NCBI RefSeq assembly: GCF_011605345.1 | Contig: NZ_JAAOXM010000011.1 | Span: 213,113-277,112 of the forward strand | Origin: Burkholderia sp. D-99 | Lineage (GTDB): Bacteria > Pseudomonadota > Gammaproteobacteria > Burkholderiales > Burkholderiaceae | Length of the DNA stretch: 64,000 nt | Direction of reading: 5' to 3' | Shown: positions 1-10,331 of the stretch, piece by piece | Numbering within the stretch: position 1 is the stretch's first letter | Layout: every line of letters starts with the position of its first letter | Notes under the pieces: generated by a model | Seen by the model: only the letters and a program-made list of their open reading frames with translations | What the model was told of the DNA's origin: nothing | Database searches by the model: none | Position numbers and translations under genes: made by a program

Positions 1-941
1 ATCAGCACCAGATCGCCGAGCGTCAGCTTGCCCGCGAGCACGCCCTGCGTCGCGCGCCACAGGATGAACACGAGCCCCGTACCGATGATCGCCTGCTGGC
101 CGAAGTTCAGCACCGACAGCGAATTCTGCGAACGGATCGCGGCCTTGCGGTAGCGCTTCAGGTTCTCGTCGTAGCGCTGCGCTTCCCACTCCTCGTTGCC
201 GAAATACTTGACCGTCTCGTAGTTGATCAGCGAATCGATCGCCCGCGAGTTCGCGCGCGAATCGAGTTCGTTCATCGTGCGGCGGAAATGCGTGCGCCAG
301 TTGGTGACCTTCACCGTGAACACGATGTACGTGACCAGCGCCGCAAACGTCACGTAGGCGTAATAGGCCTCGTACTTGACCACGAAGAAGCCGAGCACGA
401 GCCCGACCTCGACGAGCGTCGGCAGGATGCTGTACAGCGAATACGAAATCAGCTGCTGGATGCCGCGCGTGCCGCGCTCGATGTCGCGCGACATGCCGCC
501 CGTCTGGCGCTCCAGGTGAAACCGCAGCGACAGTCCGTGCAGGTGCCGGAATACCTGCAGCGCAAGCTGGCGTACCGCGCTCTCGGTGACCTTCGAGAAC
601 AGGATCTCGCGCAGCTCGGTGAACAGCGACGTCGACAGCCGCACGAACGCATACGCGACGACCAGCAGCCCCACGCCGCCCGCGAGCACGATGCCGGCCG
701 ATTGCTCCGCGCGGCCGAGCGCGGTGATCTGCTGGACGTAGGACAGGTGGTCGACGATGCGCTTCATCACGACCGGCACGCCGAGATTCGCGACCTTCGC
801 GCCGATCAGGCAGGCGAGCGCGAGCGCGACTCGCCATTTGTAGGTGGTCAGGTACGGCAGCAGCGACCGGATGGTCTGCCAGTCGTTGCGGGGCCCGGTC
901 GAAGCCGGCGCGGGCTCGCCGGAAGCAGGAAATCGGCGCAT
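1..941 (-). CDS. ABC exporter of the Atm1/HMT type, permease part (partial)
   Basis: The frame is open on the minus strand from an ATG at 941 to the left edge, so about 313 N-terminal residues are present and the ATPase domain lies outside the window. The visible part is a type I exporter transmembrane domain: a first helix near residues 30-50 (YKWRVALALACLIGAKVA), an arginine-rich coupling stretch containing ETGGMSRDIERGTRG-like residues (here QTGGMSRDIERGTRG), then further helices and the sequence SLINYETVKYFGNE, which is characteristic of the Atm1/HMT1 family of half-size exporters. Family members move glutathione-linked sulfur species or heavy-metal conjugates across the inner membrane; the substrate here cannot be told. 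It is divergent from the thioesterase gene at 1116. Confidence 0.85.
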   Translation of the reverse strand, partial: MRRFPASGEPAPASTGPRNDWQTIRSLLPYLTTYKWRVALALACLIGAKVANLGVPVVMKRIVDHLSYVQQITALGRAEQSAGIVLAGGVGLLVVAYAFVRLSTSLFTELREILFSKVTESAVRQLALQVFRHLHGLSLRFHLERQTGGMSRDIERGTRGIQQLISYSLYSILPTLVEVGLVLGFFVVKYEAYYAYVTFAALVTYIVFTVKVTNWRTHFRRTMNELDSRANSRAIDSLINYETVKYFGNEEWEAQRYDENLKRYRKAAIRSQNSLSVLNFGQQAIIGTGLVFILWRATQGVLAGKLTLGDLVL

Positions 942-1115
942 GGGGGGAAGGATCGGCGGCAGTGCCGGGCGCGTGCATCGGCGGCCGGCTCGCTCACTTT
1001 CTCGTACAATTTGCGAACGTTGTATTGTCGCAGAAGCCGCTTCGCGCCGCTGCCGGCGCATTCGCCGGCCGGACTGCGCAAGGCGGCATGTTTATTACAG
1101 GATGAAAGCCCCGCC

Positions 1116-1511
1116 ATGACCGATTCGACCCTCGACCTCCCGCAAAAGCAGCCCGCGCTGCGCGTCGTCCCGCAACCGCACGACGCGAACGTCCACGGCG
1201 ACGTGTTCGGCGGCTGGATCATGTCGCAGGTCGACATCGCCGGCTCGATCCCCGCGAGCCAGCGCGCGAACGGCCGCGTCGCGACCGTCGCGGTCAACTC
1301 GTTCGTATTCAAGCAGCCGGTGTTCGTCGGCGATCTGCTGAGCTTCTACGCGACCATCACGCGCACCGGCAACACGTCGATCACGGTCGACGTCGAGGTG
1401 TACGCCCAGCGCATGCGCCTGATGGGTGAAGTCGTGAAGGTCACCGAAGCGACACTCACCTACGTCGCGACCGGCCCCGACCGCAAGCCGCGGCAACTGC
1501 CGCCGCTCTGA
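1116..1511 (+). CDS. yciA: Acyl-CoA thioesterase, YciA family
   Basis: A 131-residue single hotdog-fold protein. The sequence PQPHDANVHGDVFGGWIMSQ near residues 18-37 is the YciA-type active-site segment (the family has P-x-D-x-N-x-x-GD-x-FGGW), with the aspartate and glycine pair that positions the acyl-CoA thioester. YciA enzymes hydrolyse acyl-CoAs in the cytosol and keep CoA pools in balance. The ATG at 1116 was chosen because it begins the conserved fold and the length fits the family; the longer upstream frame runs antisense through the ABC exporter and is not coding. It stands alone, divergent from the exporter and convergent with the next gene. Confidence 0.9.
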   Translation: MTDSTLDLPQKQPALRVVPQPHDANVHGDVFGGWIMSQVDIAGSIPASQRANGRVATVAVNSFVFKQPVFVGDLLSFYATITRTGNTSITVDVEVYAQRMRLMGEVVKVTEATLTYVATGPDRKPRQLPPL

Positions 1512-1557
1512 CGGGCAAGCGCCGCACGACGGCGCCCTCTACCTGCCTGCGGCCACC

Positions 1558-2040
1558 TCAGTGCGTGGCCGTCAGCCCGAACTCCCGCATCGCGGGCAGG
1601 AAATCGTGGTTCAGCTTCGGCTTGCGCGACAGCTTCACCAGCACGTAGCGCTGGAACGGCGCGAGCCGCTGCCACTGCGCGAGCTCGGGCGCCATCAGCC
1701 CGGCCAGCGCGCTCTGCTGCACGAGCGACTCCGGCACGATGTCGGTGGCACGCCAGGTCGGCCGCTCGTCCGGCTGGAACCACGATGGTTCCAGATCCGC
1801 GTGCGTGCGCAGCATTTCGAACAGCGCGTGATCGAAGTTGGGCTCGATCGCGGTGTCGTCGTCGGCCGGAAAGCGCGCGAGCAGCTTGCGGTCCTCGAGC
1901 GGCAGCAGCTGCCACTGCTCCAGCGAAATCCGCAGACCGAAGCGGTCGAGATTGAAACGCACGATCATCGGGATGTACGTGAAGTTTTCCGACGATTCGT
2001 GTTCGAAGGTGAATAGCAGTGGAGCGTCGCTGAGTCCCAT
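1558..2040 (-). CDS. Nitrate reductase associated protein family
   Basis: A 160-residue soluble protein. The first half (FTFEHESSENFTYIPMIVRF, then FNLDRFGLRISLEQWQLLPLEDRKLL) matches the family named nitrate reductase associated protein, known mainly from cyanobacteria and proteobacteria by gene neighbourhood; its biochemical role is not established. There is no signal peptide or membrane segment. The ATG at 2040 was chosen over the longer upstream frame because the conserved block starts right after it and GTAAGGATC lies just upstream. It is divergent from fdhD, which serves molybdenum enzymes, so a link to a molybdo-enzyme is plausible, but no nitrate reductase gene is in the window. Confidence 0.7.
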   Translation of the reverse strand: MGLSDAPLLFTFEHESSENFTYIPMIVRFNLDRFGLRISLEQWQLLPLEDRKLLARFPADDDTAIEPNFDHALFEMLRTHADLEPSWFQPDERPTWRATDIVPESLVQQSALAGLMAPELAQWQRLAPFQRYVLVKLSRKPKLNHDFLPAMREFGLTATH

Positions 2041-2161
2041 GATCCTTACCTGACGTGGCGGATGCCGGCGCGGCCGGCTTGCCTGAGGTATTTTAGAACC
2101 TCTGCGCGCGGGCGGCGGATACGATTGCCGCCGCCCGCGCGCTGAATCAACGGGAGTGTTC

Positions 2162-2998
2162 GTGAATCCGACCGAATCCGGTGACATGCGCGACGAACCG
2201 CGCGGCGCGATCGAACTGTCCGTGCGCCGCACGCGCGGCGGCGCCGTCGAAACCGCGCACGACTACGTGGGCCAGGAATGGCCAGTCGCACTCGTCTTCA
2301 ACGGCATCTCGCACGCAGTGATGATGTGTACGCCATGCGACCTCGAAGCGTTCGCGGTCGGTTTCGCGATTTCGGAAGGGATCGTCGCGCGCGGCAGCGA
2401 CATCAAGGACATCGAGGTGATCCTGCACGCCGACGCGCCGCTGCCGCATGCGGAAGTCCACCTGGAAGTCGTCCAGCAGGCGTTCGCCGCGCTGAAGGAC
2501 CGGCGCCGCGCGCTCGCAGGGCGCACGGGCTGCGGCGTATGCGGGATCGAAAGCATCGACCTGCTCGACCTCGCGCCCGAACGCGTGCCCGATACGGGCT
2601 TTCTCGCACGCCTGGCACCCGACGCGCTGACGCGCGCGGCGCAGGCACTGCCGGCCCACCAGGCGCTCACGCAACTCACGGGCGGCCTGCACGCGGCCGC
2701 GTGGTGCGACGCAACAGGCGCGATCCGGATGGCGTTCGAGGACGTCGGCCGCCACAATGCGCTCGACAAGCTGATCGGCTCGCTCGTACTGTCGCGCGCC
2801 GACGCGACCGACGGCTTCGTGTTCCTGTCGAGCCGCGCGAGCTACGAGCTCGTGCGCAAGGCCGCACGGATCGGCATCCCGCTGGTGGCGACGATCTCCG
2901 CGCCGTCGTCGCTCGCGATCGAAATCGCGAAGGCGGCCGGCTTGCGGCTCGTCAGCTTCTGCCGCGAAACCGGCCACGTCGACTACGGCACCGCCTGA
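2162..2998 (+). CDS. fdhD: Formate dehydrogenase accessory sulfurtransferase FdhD
   Basis: A 278-residue protein of the FdhD family. FdhD passes sulfur from the cysteine desulfurase IscS to the molybdenum (bis-MGD) cofactor so that formate dehydrogenases become active. The diagnostic loop TGCGVCGIES, with two cysteines two residues apart, lies near residue 122-131. Also visible are the nucleotide-cofactor binding region RMAFEDVGRHNALDKLIG and the C-terminal SSRASYELVRKAARIGIP block. The GTG at 2162 was chosen because CGGGAG sits six bases upstream; a GTG at 2156 is too close to that site. The gene is alone on its strand and faces the beta-oxidation operon, with a strong palindrome between them. 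Confidence 0.95.
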   Translation: MNPTESGDMRDEPRGAIELSVRRTRGGAVETAHDYVGQEWPVALVFNGISHAVMMCTPCDLEAFAVGFAISEGIVARGSDIKDIEVILHADAPLPHAEVHLEVVQQAFAALKDRRRALAGRTGCGVCGIESIDLLDLAPERVPDTGFLARLAPDALTRAAQALPAHQALTQLTGGLHAAAWCDATGAIRMAFEDVGRHNALDKLIGSLVLSRADATDGFVFLSSRASYELVRKAARIGIPLVATISAPSSLAIEIAKAAGLRLVSFCRETGHVDYGTA

Positions 2999-3013
2999 TC
3001 GCGTCCGCGGCAG

Positions 3014-3039
3014 CGCGCCGGCGGTCCACCGCCGGCGCG
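3014..3039. terminator. Perfect inverted repeat between convergent genes
   Basis: Two 12-base arms (3014-3025 and 3028-3039) are exact reverse complements around a two-base centre. The structure sits between the ends of fdhD and the enoyl-CoA hydratase gene. It is very GC-rich and lacks a clear T tract on either side, so it may slow or stop polymerase from both directions, but intrinsic termination is not certain. Confidence 0.45.
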
Positions 3040-3049
3040 GCCTGCTCCG

Positions 3050-3817
3050 TCAGTCGAACTGACGGAAATCCGGCTTGCGCTTCTCGAAGAACGCCGTCAT
3101 CGCCTCGCGCGCTTCCGGCGCGCGCAGCATCGCGGCGAAGTGGCCTGCTTCCTCGGCCATCCGCGCGGACGTCGCCACACCGCCCGTATCCTTCAGCAGC
3201 GCCTTCGTCACACGCAGCGATGCCGCCGGCAGCGCCGCGAGCTTCGCCGCCTGCTTCGCCGCGAACGCGTCGAGTTCGGCAGCCGGCAGCACGCGGTTGA
3301 CGATGCCAATCCGGTGCGCTTCCAGCGCGTCGAACGCCTCGCCGAGCAGCAGCTTCTCGGCCGCAACCTGATGGCCGGCCAGGCGCGGCAGCAGCACGCT
3401 CGACGCGGCTTCCGGACACAGCCCGAGCTGCGCGAACGGCAGCGAGAACGTCGCGGTGTCGGCTGCGTACACCAGATCGCAGTGCAGCAGCATCGTCACG
3501 CCGACGCCGATCGCCAGGCCCGGCACCGCGGCCACGATCGGCTTGCTCGCGCTGCTGATCTGCGCAAGGAACTGGAACACCGGAGCGGCATCGTCCTTCG
3601 GCGGCGCCTTCAGGAAATCCTCGAGATCGTTCCCCGCGGTGAAATTGCCGTCGCTGCCGCGCAGCAGGATCACGCGGATCGCCTTGTCTTCCTGCGCGTC
3701 CGCGAGCGCATCGGCCATCGTCTGGTACATCGCCGCCGTCAGCGCATTCTTCTTCGCCGGGCGCGCGATCGTGATCGTCATTACGCCTTCGGCGCGTTCC
3801 ACTTGAATTTCCGCCAC
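3050..3817 (-). CDS. Enoyl-CoA hydratase/isomerase
   Basis: A 255-residue single-domain crotonase-fold protein. The oxyanion-hole segments are NFTAGNDLEDF (about residues 59-69) and AVPGLAIGVGVTMLLHCD (about 96-113). The second, usually glutamate-bearing position is occupied by FAQLGLCPEAASS, which resembles the isomerase/hydratase group where the acid residue varies, so delta3-delta2-enoyl-CoA isomerase is as likely as hydratase. The start is a GTG at 3817, preceded by the strong site AAAGGAGA five bases upstream; no ATG fits the domain start. It is the last gene of the leftward fatty-acid operon and would process unsaturated or shortened acyl-CoAs. Confidence 0.85.
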   Translation of the reverse strand: MAEIQVERAEGVMTITIARPAKKNALTAAMYQTMADALADAQEDKAIRVILLRGSDGNFTAGNDLEDFLKAPPKDDAAPVFQFLAQISSASKPIVAAVPGLAIGVGVTMLLHCDLVYAADTATFSLPFAQLGLCPEAASSVLLPRLAGHQVAAEKLLLGEAFDALEAHRIGIVNRVLPAAELDAFAAKQAAKLAALPAASLRVTKALLKDTGGVATSARMAEEAGHFAAMLRAPEAREAMTAFFEKRKPDFRQFD

Positions 3818-3909
3818 AACCGTCTCCTTTGACTTTCCTCTACCGGAATGGAAAAACGGTGCGTGAGCTCGTGGCCCGCGCACCGTCGTCGCTTTTCGTC
3901 GCGTCCTGC

Positions 3910-5109
<1,200 letters not shown>

Positions 5110-5136
5110 TTGAGACTCCTTGCCTTATCCGCTCGC

Positions 5137-7572
5137 TCAGTTACGCACCGGCTTGCCGGTCTGCAACATGCCCATGATCCGTTCCTGCGTCTTCTGCGTG
5201 CCGAGCAGCTCGACGAACGCACGGCGCTCCAGCGCGAGCAGCCACTGATCGTCGACCAGGCTGCCGGCTTCGACGTCGCCGCCGCACACGGCTTCGGCGA
5301 TGCGGCTCGCGATCAGGTAGTCGTGGTCGCTGATGAAGCGGCCGTCACGCATGTTGACGAGCGATGCCTTGATCGTCGCGATCGCCGAGCGGCCTGCGAC
5401 CGGCACGTCCTTCGCGCGCAGCGGTGCGCGGTAGCCGGTAGCGGCCAGCGCACGCGCTTCCTTCTTCGCGGTGTCGAGCAGTTCGAACACGTTGAAGACG
5501 ATCGTGTCGGACGGCTTCACGTAGCCCATCGCACGTGCATCGTGCGCAGACGCCGAGACCTTCGCCATCGCCGCGTTCTCGAACGACTTCGTGACGAACT
5601 TCAGGATGTCGGTGGTCGCGTTCGCGGCCGTCGCGGCATCCGCTGCGCGCAGCGCCGCTTCCTTCAGGCCGCCGCCCGCCGGCACGAGGCCGACGCCCAC
5701 TTCGACGAGACCGATGTAGCTCTCGACGTGCACGACACGCTTCGCGCTGTGCAGCATCAGCTCGCACCCGCCGCCGAGCGCGATGCCCGACACGGCCGCG
5801 ACGACCGGCACGTTCGCGTACTTCACGCGCAGCATGCCTTCCTGGAACTTCTTCACGAACGGCTCGATACCCTTCGCACCGCCCATCATGAACGCGGGCA
5901 TCGCCTCTTCGAGGTTCGCGCCGGCCGAGAACGGGCCGCCCGGCGTGCCGAGCTTCAGCGACGTCGGCTGCCAGATCACCACGCCCTTGTAGTCCTTCTC
6001 CGCGAGCTCGATCGCCTGCACGAGGCCGTCGATCACGCTCGGCCCGATCGTGTTCATCTTCGACTTGAACGACACGATCACGACGTCGTCTTCACCCGCA
6101 CGGTCGTCGACCCATGCGCGCACCGCGTCGGTCTCGAACAGCGTCTTGCCGTAGGTCTTCGGATCGGCACCCGCTTCGCCGAACAGCGGCGCGCGGAATA
6201 CCTGCTTGCCGTAGACCGCGAGGTCCGAACGCGGCACGAAGCGCTGCGCAGCCGGCGCCCACGAGCCTTCGGCCGTGTGCACACCGCCCTTCTCTGCAAC
6301 CGCGCCTTCGAGCACCCACGACGGCAGCGGCACGTTCGCGAGCGCCTTGCCGGCCGCGATGTCTTCCTGCACCCACTCGGCGACCTGCTTCCAGCCGGCG
6401 GCCTGCCAGCCTTCGAACGGGCCTTCGTTCCAGCCGAAGCCCCAGCGGATCGCGAGGTCGACGTCGCGCACGTTGTCGGCGATCGACTCGAGATGCACAC
6501 CGATGTAGTGGAACACGTCGCGGAAGATCGACCACAGGAACTGCGCATGCGGATGATCCGTTTCACGCAGCAGCTTCAGGCGCTCTGCCGGCGGACGCTT
6601 CAGGATGCGGCCGACGGTTTCGTCCGCCTTCGCGCCCGAGTCGACATAGGTGCCCGTCTTCGCGTCGAGCACCTTGATCGCCTTGCCTTCCTTCTTGTAG
6701 AAACCGCCGCCCGTCTTCTGGCCGAGCGCGCCCTGCTTCACCAGTTCGGCGAGCACGGCGGGCGTCTGGTAGACCGGGAAGAACGGATCGTCGGCGAGGT
6801 TGTCCTGCATCGTCTTGATCACGTGCGCCATCGTGTCGAGGCCGACCACGTCCGCGGTGCGGAACGTCGCCGACTTCGCGCGGCCGAGGCGGCTGCCGGT
6901 CAGGTCGTCGACTTCGTCGAAGCGCAGGCCGAACTTCGCGGCCTCGGTGATCACCGCGAGGATCGAGAAGATGCCGACGCGGTTCGCGATGAAGTTCGGC
7001 GTGTCCTTCGCGCGCACGACGCCCTTGCCGACGATGCTCGTCAGGAACGTCTCGAGCTGGTCGAGGATCTCCGGGCGCGTGTGCGCGGTCGGGATCAGTT
7101 CGACGAGGTGCATGTAGCGCGGCGGGTTGAAGAAATGCACGCCGCAGAAGCGCGACTTCAGCTCGTCCGAGAAACCTTCGGACAGTTTCGTGATCGACAG
7201 GCCCGACGTGTTGGTCGCGAAGATCGCGTTCGGTGCGATGTGCGGCGCGACCTTCTTGTACAGGTCGTGCTTCCAGTCCATCCGCTCGGCGATCGCCTCG
7301 ATCACGACGTCGCACTCGGCGAGCTTCGCGATGTCGTCTTCGTAGTTCGCGGCTTCGAGGTACTTCGCGTCGTCCTTCACGCCGAACGGCGCGGGCGACA
7401 GCTTCTTCAGGTTCTCGATCGCCTTCAGCGCGATCGCGTTTTTCGGGCCTTCCTTGGCCGGCAGGTCGAACAGCAGCACCGGCACGCGTGCGTTGATGAG
7501 GTGCGCGGCGATCTGCGCGCCCATCACGCCGGCGCCCAGCACGGCGACCTTGCGAATCAGGAAATTGCTCAC
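5137..7572 (-). CDS. fadN: 3-hydroxyacyl-CoA dehydrogenase/enoyl-CoA hydratase, FadN type
   Basis: An 811-residue bifunctional enzyme. The N-terminal NAD-binding motif is VAVLGAGVMGAQIAAHL (about residues 8-24), followed by the dehydrogenase signature CGVHFFNPPRYMHLVELIP and the helical domain repeated twice. The crotonase domain comes last, with FSAGANLEEA and AVSGIALGGGCELMLHS. This order, dehydrogenase first and hydratase last, is that of Bacillus FadN rather than E. coli FadB, where the order is reversed. It hydrates enoyl-CoA and oxidises the 3-hydroxyacyl-CoA. The GTG at 7572 has GGAGAC five bases upstream. Together with the neighbours this reproduces a fadN-fadA-fadE set. Confidence 0.93.
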   Translation of the reverse strand: MSNFLIRKVAVLGAGVMGAQIAAHLINARVPVLLFDLPAKEGPKNAIALKAIENLKKLSPAPFGVKDDAKYLEAANYEDDIAKLAECDVVIEAIAERMDWKHDLYKKVAPHIAPNAIFATNTSGLSITKLSEGFSDELKSRFCGVHFFNPPRYMHLVELIPTAHTRPEILDQLETFLTSIVGKGVVRAKDTPNFIANRVGIFSILAVITEAAKFGLRFDEVDDLTGSRLGRAKSATFRTADVVGLDTMAHVIKTMQDNLADDPFFPVYQTPAVLAELVKQGALGQKTGGGFYKKEGKAIKVLDAKTGTYVDSGAKADETVGRILKRPPAERLKLLRETDHPHAQFLWSIFRDVFHYIGVHLESIADNVRDVDLAIRWGFGWNEGPFEGWQAAGWKQVAEWVQEDIAAGKALANVPLPSWVLEGAVAEKGGVHTAEGSWAPAAQRFVPRSDLAVYGKQVFRAPLFGEAGADPKTYGKTLFETDAVRAWVDDRAGEDDVVIVSFKSKMNTIGPSVIDGLVQAIELAEKDYKGVVIWQPTSLKLGTPGGPFSAGANLEEAMPAFMMGGAKGIEPFVKKFQEGMLRVKYANVPVVAAVSGIALGGGCELMLHSAKRVVHVESYIGLVEVGVGLVPAGGGLKEAALRAADAATAANATTDILKFVTKSFENAAMAKVSASAHDARAMGYVKPSDTIVFNVFELLDTAKKEARALAATGYRAPLRAKDVPVAGRSAIATIKASLVNMRDGRFISDHDYLIASRIAEAVCGGDVEAGSLVDDQWLLALERRAFVELLGTQKTQERIMGMLQTGKPVRN

Positions 7573-7685
7573 GGGATGTCTCCGGATAGTGTCGTGCAGC
7601 GCGGAGGTTGGAGGCTGCACGGCGAAGTGAGTACCAGGAACCGTTGGACCCGGGCGGCGCGCATCGCGCCCCGCCCGGACTCGCG

Positions 7686-9473
7686 TCAGAACAGCGATTC
7701 GTCGACTTCCATCATCGTCTTCGAACCGGCGCGCGCGGCGCGGATCGTCGACGCCGTCTCGGGCAGCAGGCGCGCGAAGTAGAAGCGTGCCGTCGCGAGC
7801 TTCGACTTGTAGAACGGATCGCCCGACGCTTCGTTGTCGAGTGCGAGGCGCGCCATGCGCGCCCAGAAGTACGAGAACACCAAGTGGCCGACGGTGCGCA
7901 GGTACGGCACGGCGGCAGCGCCGACTTCGTCCGGGTTCTGCATCGCCTTCATGCCGATTTCCATCGTCAGCTTCTGCACCTTGTCGCCGATGTCGGCGAG
8001 CGGGTTGATGAACTCGGCCATCTCCGGCTTCACGCCTTCGGCTTCCGCGAATTCCGTCACGAGCTTGCCGAACTTCTTCAGCTTCGCGCCCATGTCGCCG
8101 AGCACCTTGCGGCCGAGCAGGTCGAGCGACTGGATCGAATTCGTGCCTTCGTAGATCATGTTGATCCGCGCGTCGCGCACGTACTGCTCCATGCCCCACT
8201 CGGAGATGAAGCCGTGGCCGCCGTAGATCTGCATCGCGTGGTTGGTCGACTCGAACGCGTTGTCGGTCAGGAACGCCTTGATGATCGGCGTGAGCAGCGC
8301 GACCAGATCGGCAGCTTCCTTGCGCACCGCTTCGTCACCGTGCGACAGCTCCTTGTCGATCTGCAGCGCGGACCAGTACGTGAACGCGCGCGCGCCTTCG
8401 GCATAGGCCTTCTGCGTGAGCAGCATGCGACGCACGTCCGGGTGCACGATGATCGGATCGGCCGGCTTGTCCGGTGCCTTCGGGCCCGTCAGCGAGCGCA
8501 TCTGCAGGCGCTCCTTCGCGTACGTGAGCGAGTTCTGGTACGCGACTTCCGTGAGGCCGAGGCCCTGCATGCCGACGCCGAGACGCGCGGCATTCATCAT
8601 CACGAACATCGCGTTCAAGCCCTTGTTCGGCTCGCCGACCATCCAGCCCTTCGCGCCGTCGAGGTTCATCACGCACGTCGAGTTGCCGTGGATGCCCATC
8701 TTGTGCTCGATCGAGCCGCACTTGATGCCGTTGCGCTCGCCCGGCTCGCCCGCGGCGTCCGGGACGAACTTCGGCACGATGAACAGCGAGATCCCCTTCG
8801 TGCCTTGCGGCGCGTCCGGCAGGCGCGCGAGCACGAGGTGGATGATGTTCTTCGACATGTCGTGCTCGCCGCTCGAGATGAAGATCTTCGTGCCGCTGAT
8901 CGAGTACGAGCCGTCGCCGTTGGGTTCGGCCTTGGTGCGCAGGATGCCGAGGTCGGTGCCGCAATGCGGCTCGGTCAGGCACATCGTGCCCGTCCATTCG
9001 CCCGACACGAGCTTCGGCAGGTATTGCTTCTGGAGTTCCGGCGCGCCGTGCGCGTGCAGGCATTCGTAGGCGCCGTGCGACAGGCCCGGATACATCGTCC
9101 ATGCCTGGTTCGCCGAGTTCAGCATTTCGTAGAGCGCGTTGTTCACGAACGCGGGCAGGCCCTGGCCGCCGTAGTCCGGATCGCAGCCGAGCGCCGGCCA
9201 GCCGGCCTCGACGTATTGCTGGTAGGCCTCCTTGAAGCCGGTCGGGGTCTTCACGACGCCGTCGCCTTCATACGTGCAACCTTCGCGGTCGCCGACCTGG
9301 TTCAGCGGGAACAGTACCTCGGAGCAGAACTTGCCCGCTTCCTCGAGGACCTGGTTGATCGTGTCGGCGTCGAGGTCCGCATGCTTGGGCATTTGCTTGA
9401 CTTCGGCTTCGACGTTCAGAAGCTCGTGCAACACGAATTGCATGTCGCGCAGCGGCGCGGCGTACTGTCCCAT
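7686..9473 (-). CDS. Acyl-CoA dehydrogenase, large C-terminal-domain type
   Basis: A 595-residue FAD enzyme, longer than the classic 380-residue dehydrogenases. It has a short N-terminal extension, the FAD/substrate loop MCLTEPHCGTDLG (about 154-166), the nucleotide block ISGTKIFISSGEHD, and the glutamate-bearing region QIYGGHGFISEWGMEQYVRDARI (about 412-434), ending with an extra helical C-terminal domain. Members of this subgroup include Bacillus FadE and the DmdC-like enzymes; chain-length preference cannot be read. It makes the first oxidation of beta-oxidation. The ATG at 9473 has GGAGAG upstream; a TTG four codons earlier overlaps that site and was rejected. It is the first enzyme gene of the operon. 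Confidence 0.92.
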   Translation of the reverse strand: MGQYAAPLRDMQFVLHELLNVEAEVKQMPKHADLDADTINQVLEEAGKFCSEVLFPLNQVGDREGCTYEGDGVVKTPTGFKEAYQQYVEAGWPALGCDPDYGGQGLPAFVNNALYEMLNSANQAWTMYPGLSHGAYECLHAHGAPELQKQYLPKLVSGEWTGTMCLTEPHCGTDLGILRTKAEPNGDGSYSISGTKIFISSGEHDMSKNIIHLVLARLPDAPQGTKGISLFIVPKFVPDAAGEPGERNGIKCGSIEHKMGIHGNSTCVMNLDGAKGWMVGEPNKGLNAMFVMMNAARLGVGMQGLGLTEVAYQNSLTYAKERLQMRSLTGPKAPDKPADPIIVHPDVRRMLLTQKAYAEGARAFTYWSALQIDKELSHGDEAVRKEAADLVALLTPIIKAFLTDNAFESTNHAMQIYGGHGFISEWGMEQYVRDARINMIYEGTNSIQSLDLLGRKVLGDMGAKLKKFGKLVTEFAEAEGVKPEMAEFINPLADIGDKVQKLTMEIGMKAMQNPDEVGAAAVPYLRTVGHLVFSYFWARMARLALDNEASGDPFYKSKLATARFYFARLLPETASTIRAARAGSKTMMEVDESLF

Positions 9474-9531
9474 GACTCTCTCCAAAGGTGGGCAAAACGG
9501 CTCGAGCTCCTGGCGGGCGGATCACGCGCCG

Positions 9532-10131
9532 CTAACGGCTCTCGCTCTGATACGAAACAATCGTCTTTTCCAGCGCGGCCCACGTGAGGCGCACGGCGTC
9601 CGGCGAATGCAGGAAGCGTGCGTCGTGATGCAGGCCGAGCGTGAAGCTGTACAACTCGAAGAGCATCAGGTCCGGATCCGTATCCGCACGCAGATGGCCT
9701 TCTTCTTTCGCCTGCGAAATGGCACGCAGCATCGCGGCACGCCAGGCCGTCACGCTCGCGATCAACTGCTCGCGCACGGGGCTGTCAGGCCGGTCGTCGT
9801 ACTCGACGGCACCGCTGATGTAGATGCATCCGGTCGTCACCTCCTGGATGCGCTTCTCCGTCCAGCGGGCCAGCATCGCCCGAAGGCGCGGCAAGCCTCG
9901 CGACTCGCGCAGGCTCGGAAAGAACACCTCGTTTTCGAAACGATGGTGATACTCGCGGACGACCTCGACCTGCAGGTCTTCACGCGATCCGAAGTGCGCG
10001 AACACGCCGCTCTTGCTCATCTGCATGCGTTCGGCCAACAGGCCGATCGTCAGCCCCTCCAGCCCGTCACGGCTGGCGAGGTCCAAAGCAGCTTCAAGTA
10101 TCGCGGCACGCGTCTGTTCGCCTTTTCGCAT
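9532..10131 (-). CDS. TetR/AcrR-family transcription regulator
   Basis: A 199-residue one-domain repressor. The N-terminal helix-turn-helix is clear (EQTRAAILEAALDLASRDGLEG, then GLLAERMQMSKSGVFAHFGSREDL, residues 5-50). The ligand domain behind it has the aromatic FELYSFTLGLHHDARFL block. It lies 58 bases upstream of the acyl-CoA dehydrogenase gene on the same strand, so it probably heads the operon and senses an acyl-CoA or fatty acid; that is inference from position, as with other TetR-type fatty acid regulators. A perfect dyad at 10156-10173, just upstream of its ATG, is a candidate operator for autoregulation. Confidence 0.9.
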   Translation of the reverse strand: MRKGEQTRAAILEAALDLASRDGLEGLTIGLLAERMQMSKSGVFAHFGSREDLQVEVVREYHHRFENEVFFPSLRESRGLPRLRAMLARWTEKRIQEVTTGCIYISGAVEYDDRPDSPVREQLIASVTAWRAAMLRAISQAKEEGHLRADTDPDLMLFELYSFTLGLHHDARFLHSPDAVRLTWAALEKTIVSYQSESR

Positions 10132-10155
10132 AGCTATTTCTGTAACCGTTCGGGG

Positions 10156-10173
10156 GTTCGAATAAAATCGAAC
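10156..10173. promoter_or_regulatory. Candidate TetR operator (6-6-6 dyad)
   Basis: GTTCGA at 10156-10161 and TCGAAC at 10168-10173 are exact inverted arms around the AT-rich spacer ATAAAA. A wider pair, CCGTTCG at 10146-10152 and CGAACGG at 10169-10175, overlaps it. The dyad lies 25 bases upstream of the tetR start, in the only AT-rich part of the gap, where the operon promoter should be. Its role is inferred from place and symmetry. Confidence 0.45.
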
Positions 10174-10331
10174 GGCCGTACTATTATTGAGTGCGGCCGC
10201 TCGCGAAACAAGGAAATTATTAGAAACCGGTGTCTAACCGAGCCGCTATTTTGCGCGATTCCGGCGGGACCGGAGCGGCTTTTCCGCACGAACGTGCGGA
10301 CAGATATTTTGAAGCAAACGCTTAGTCTGCG

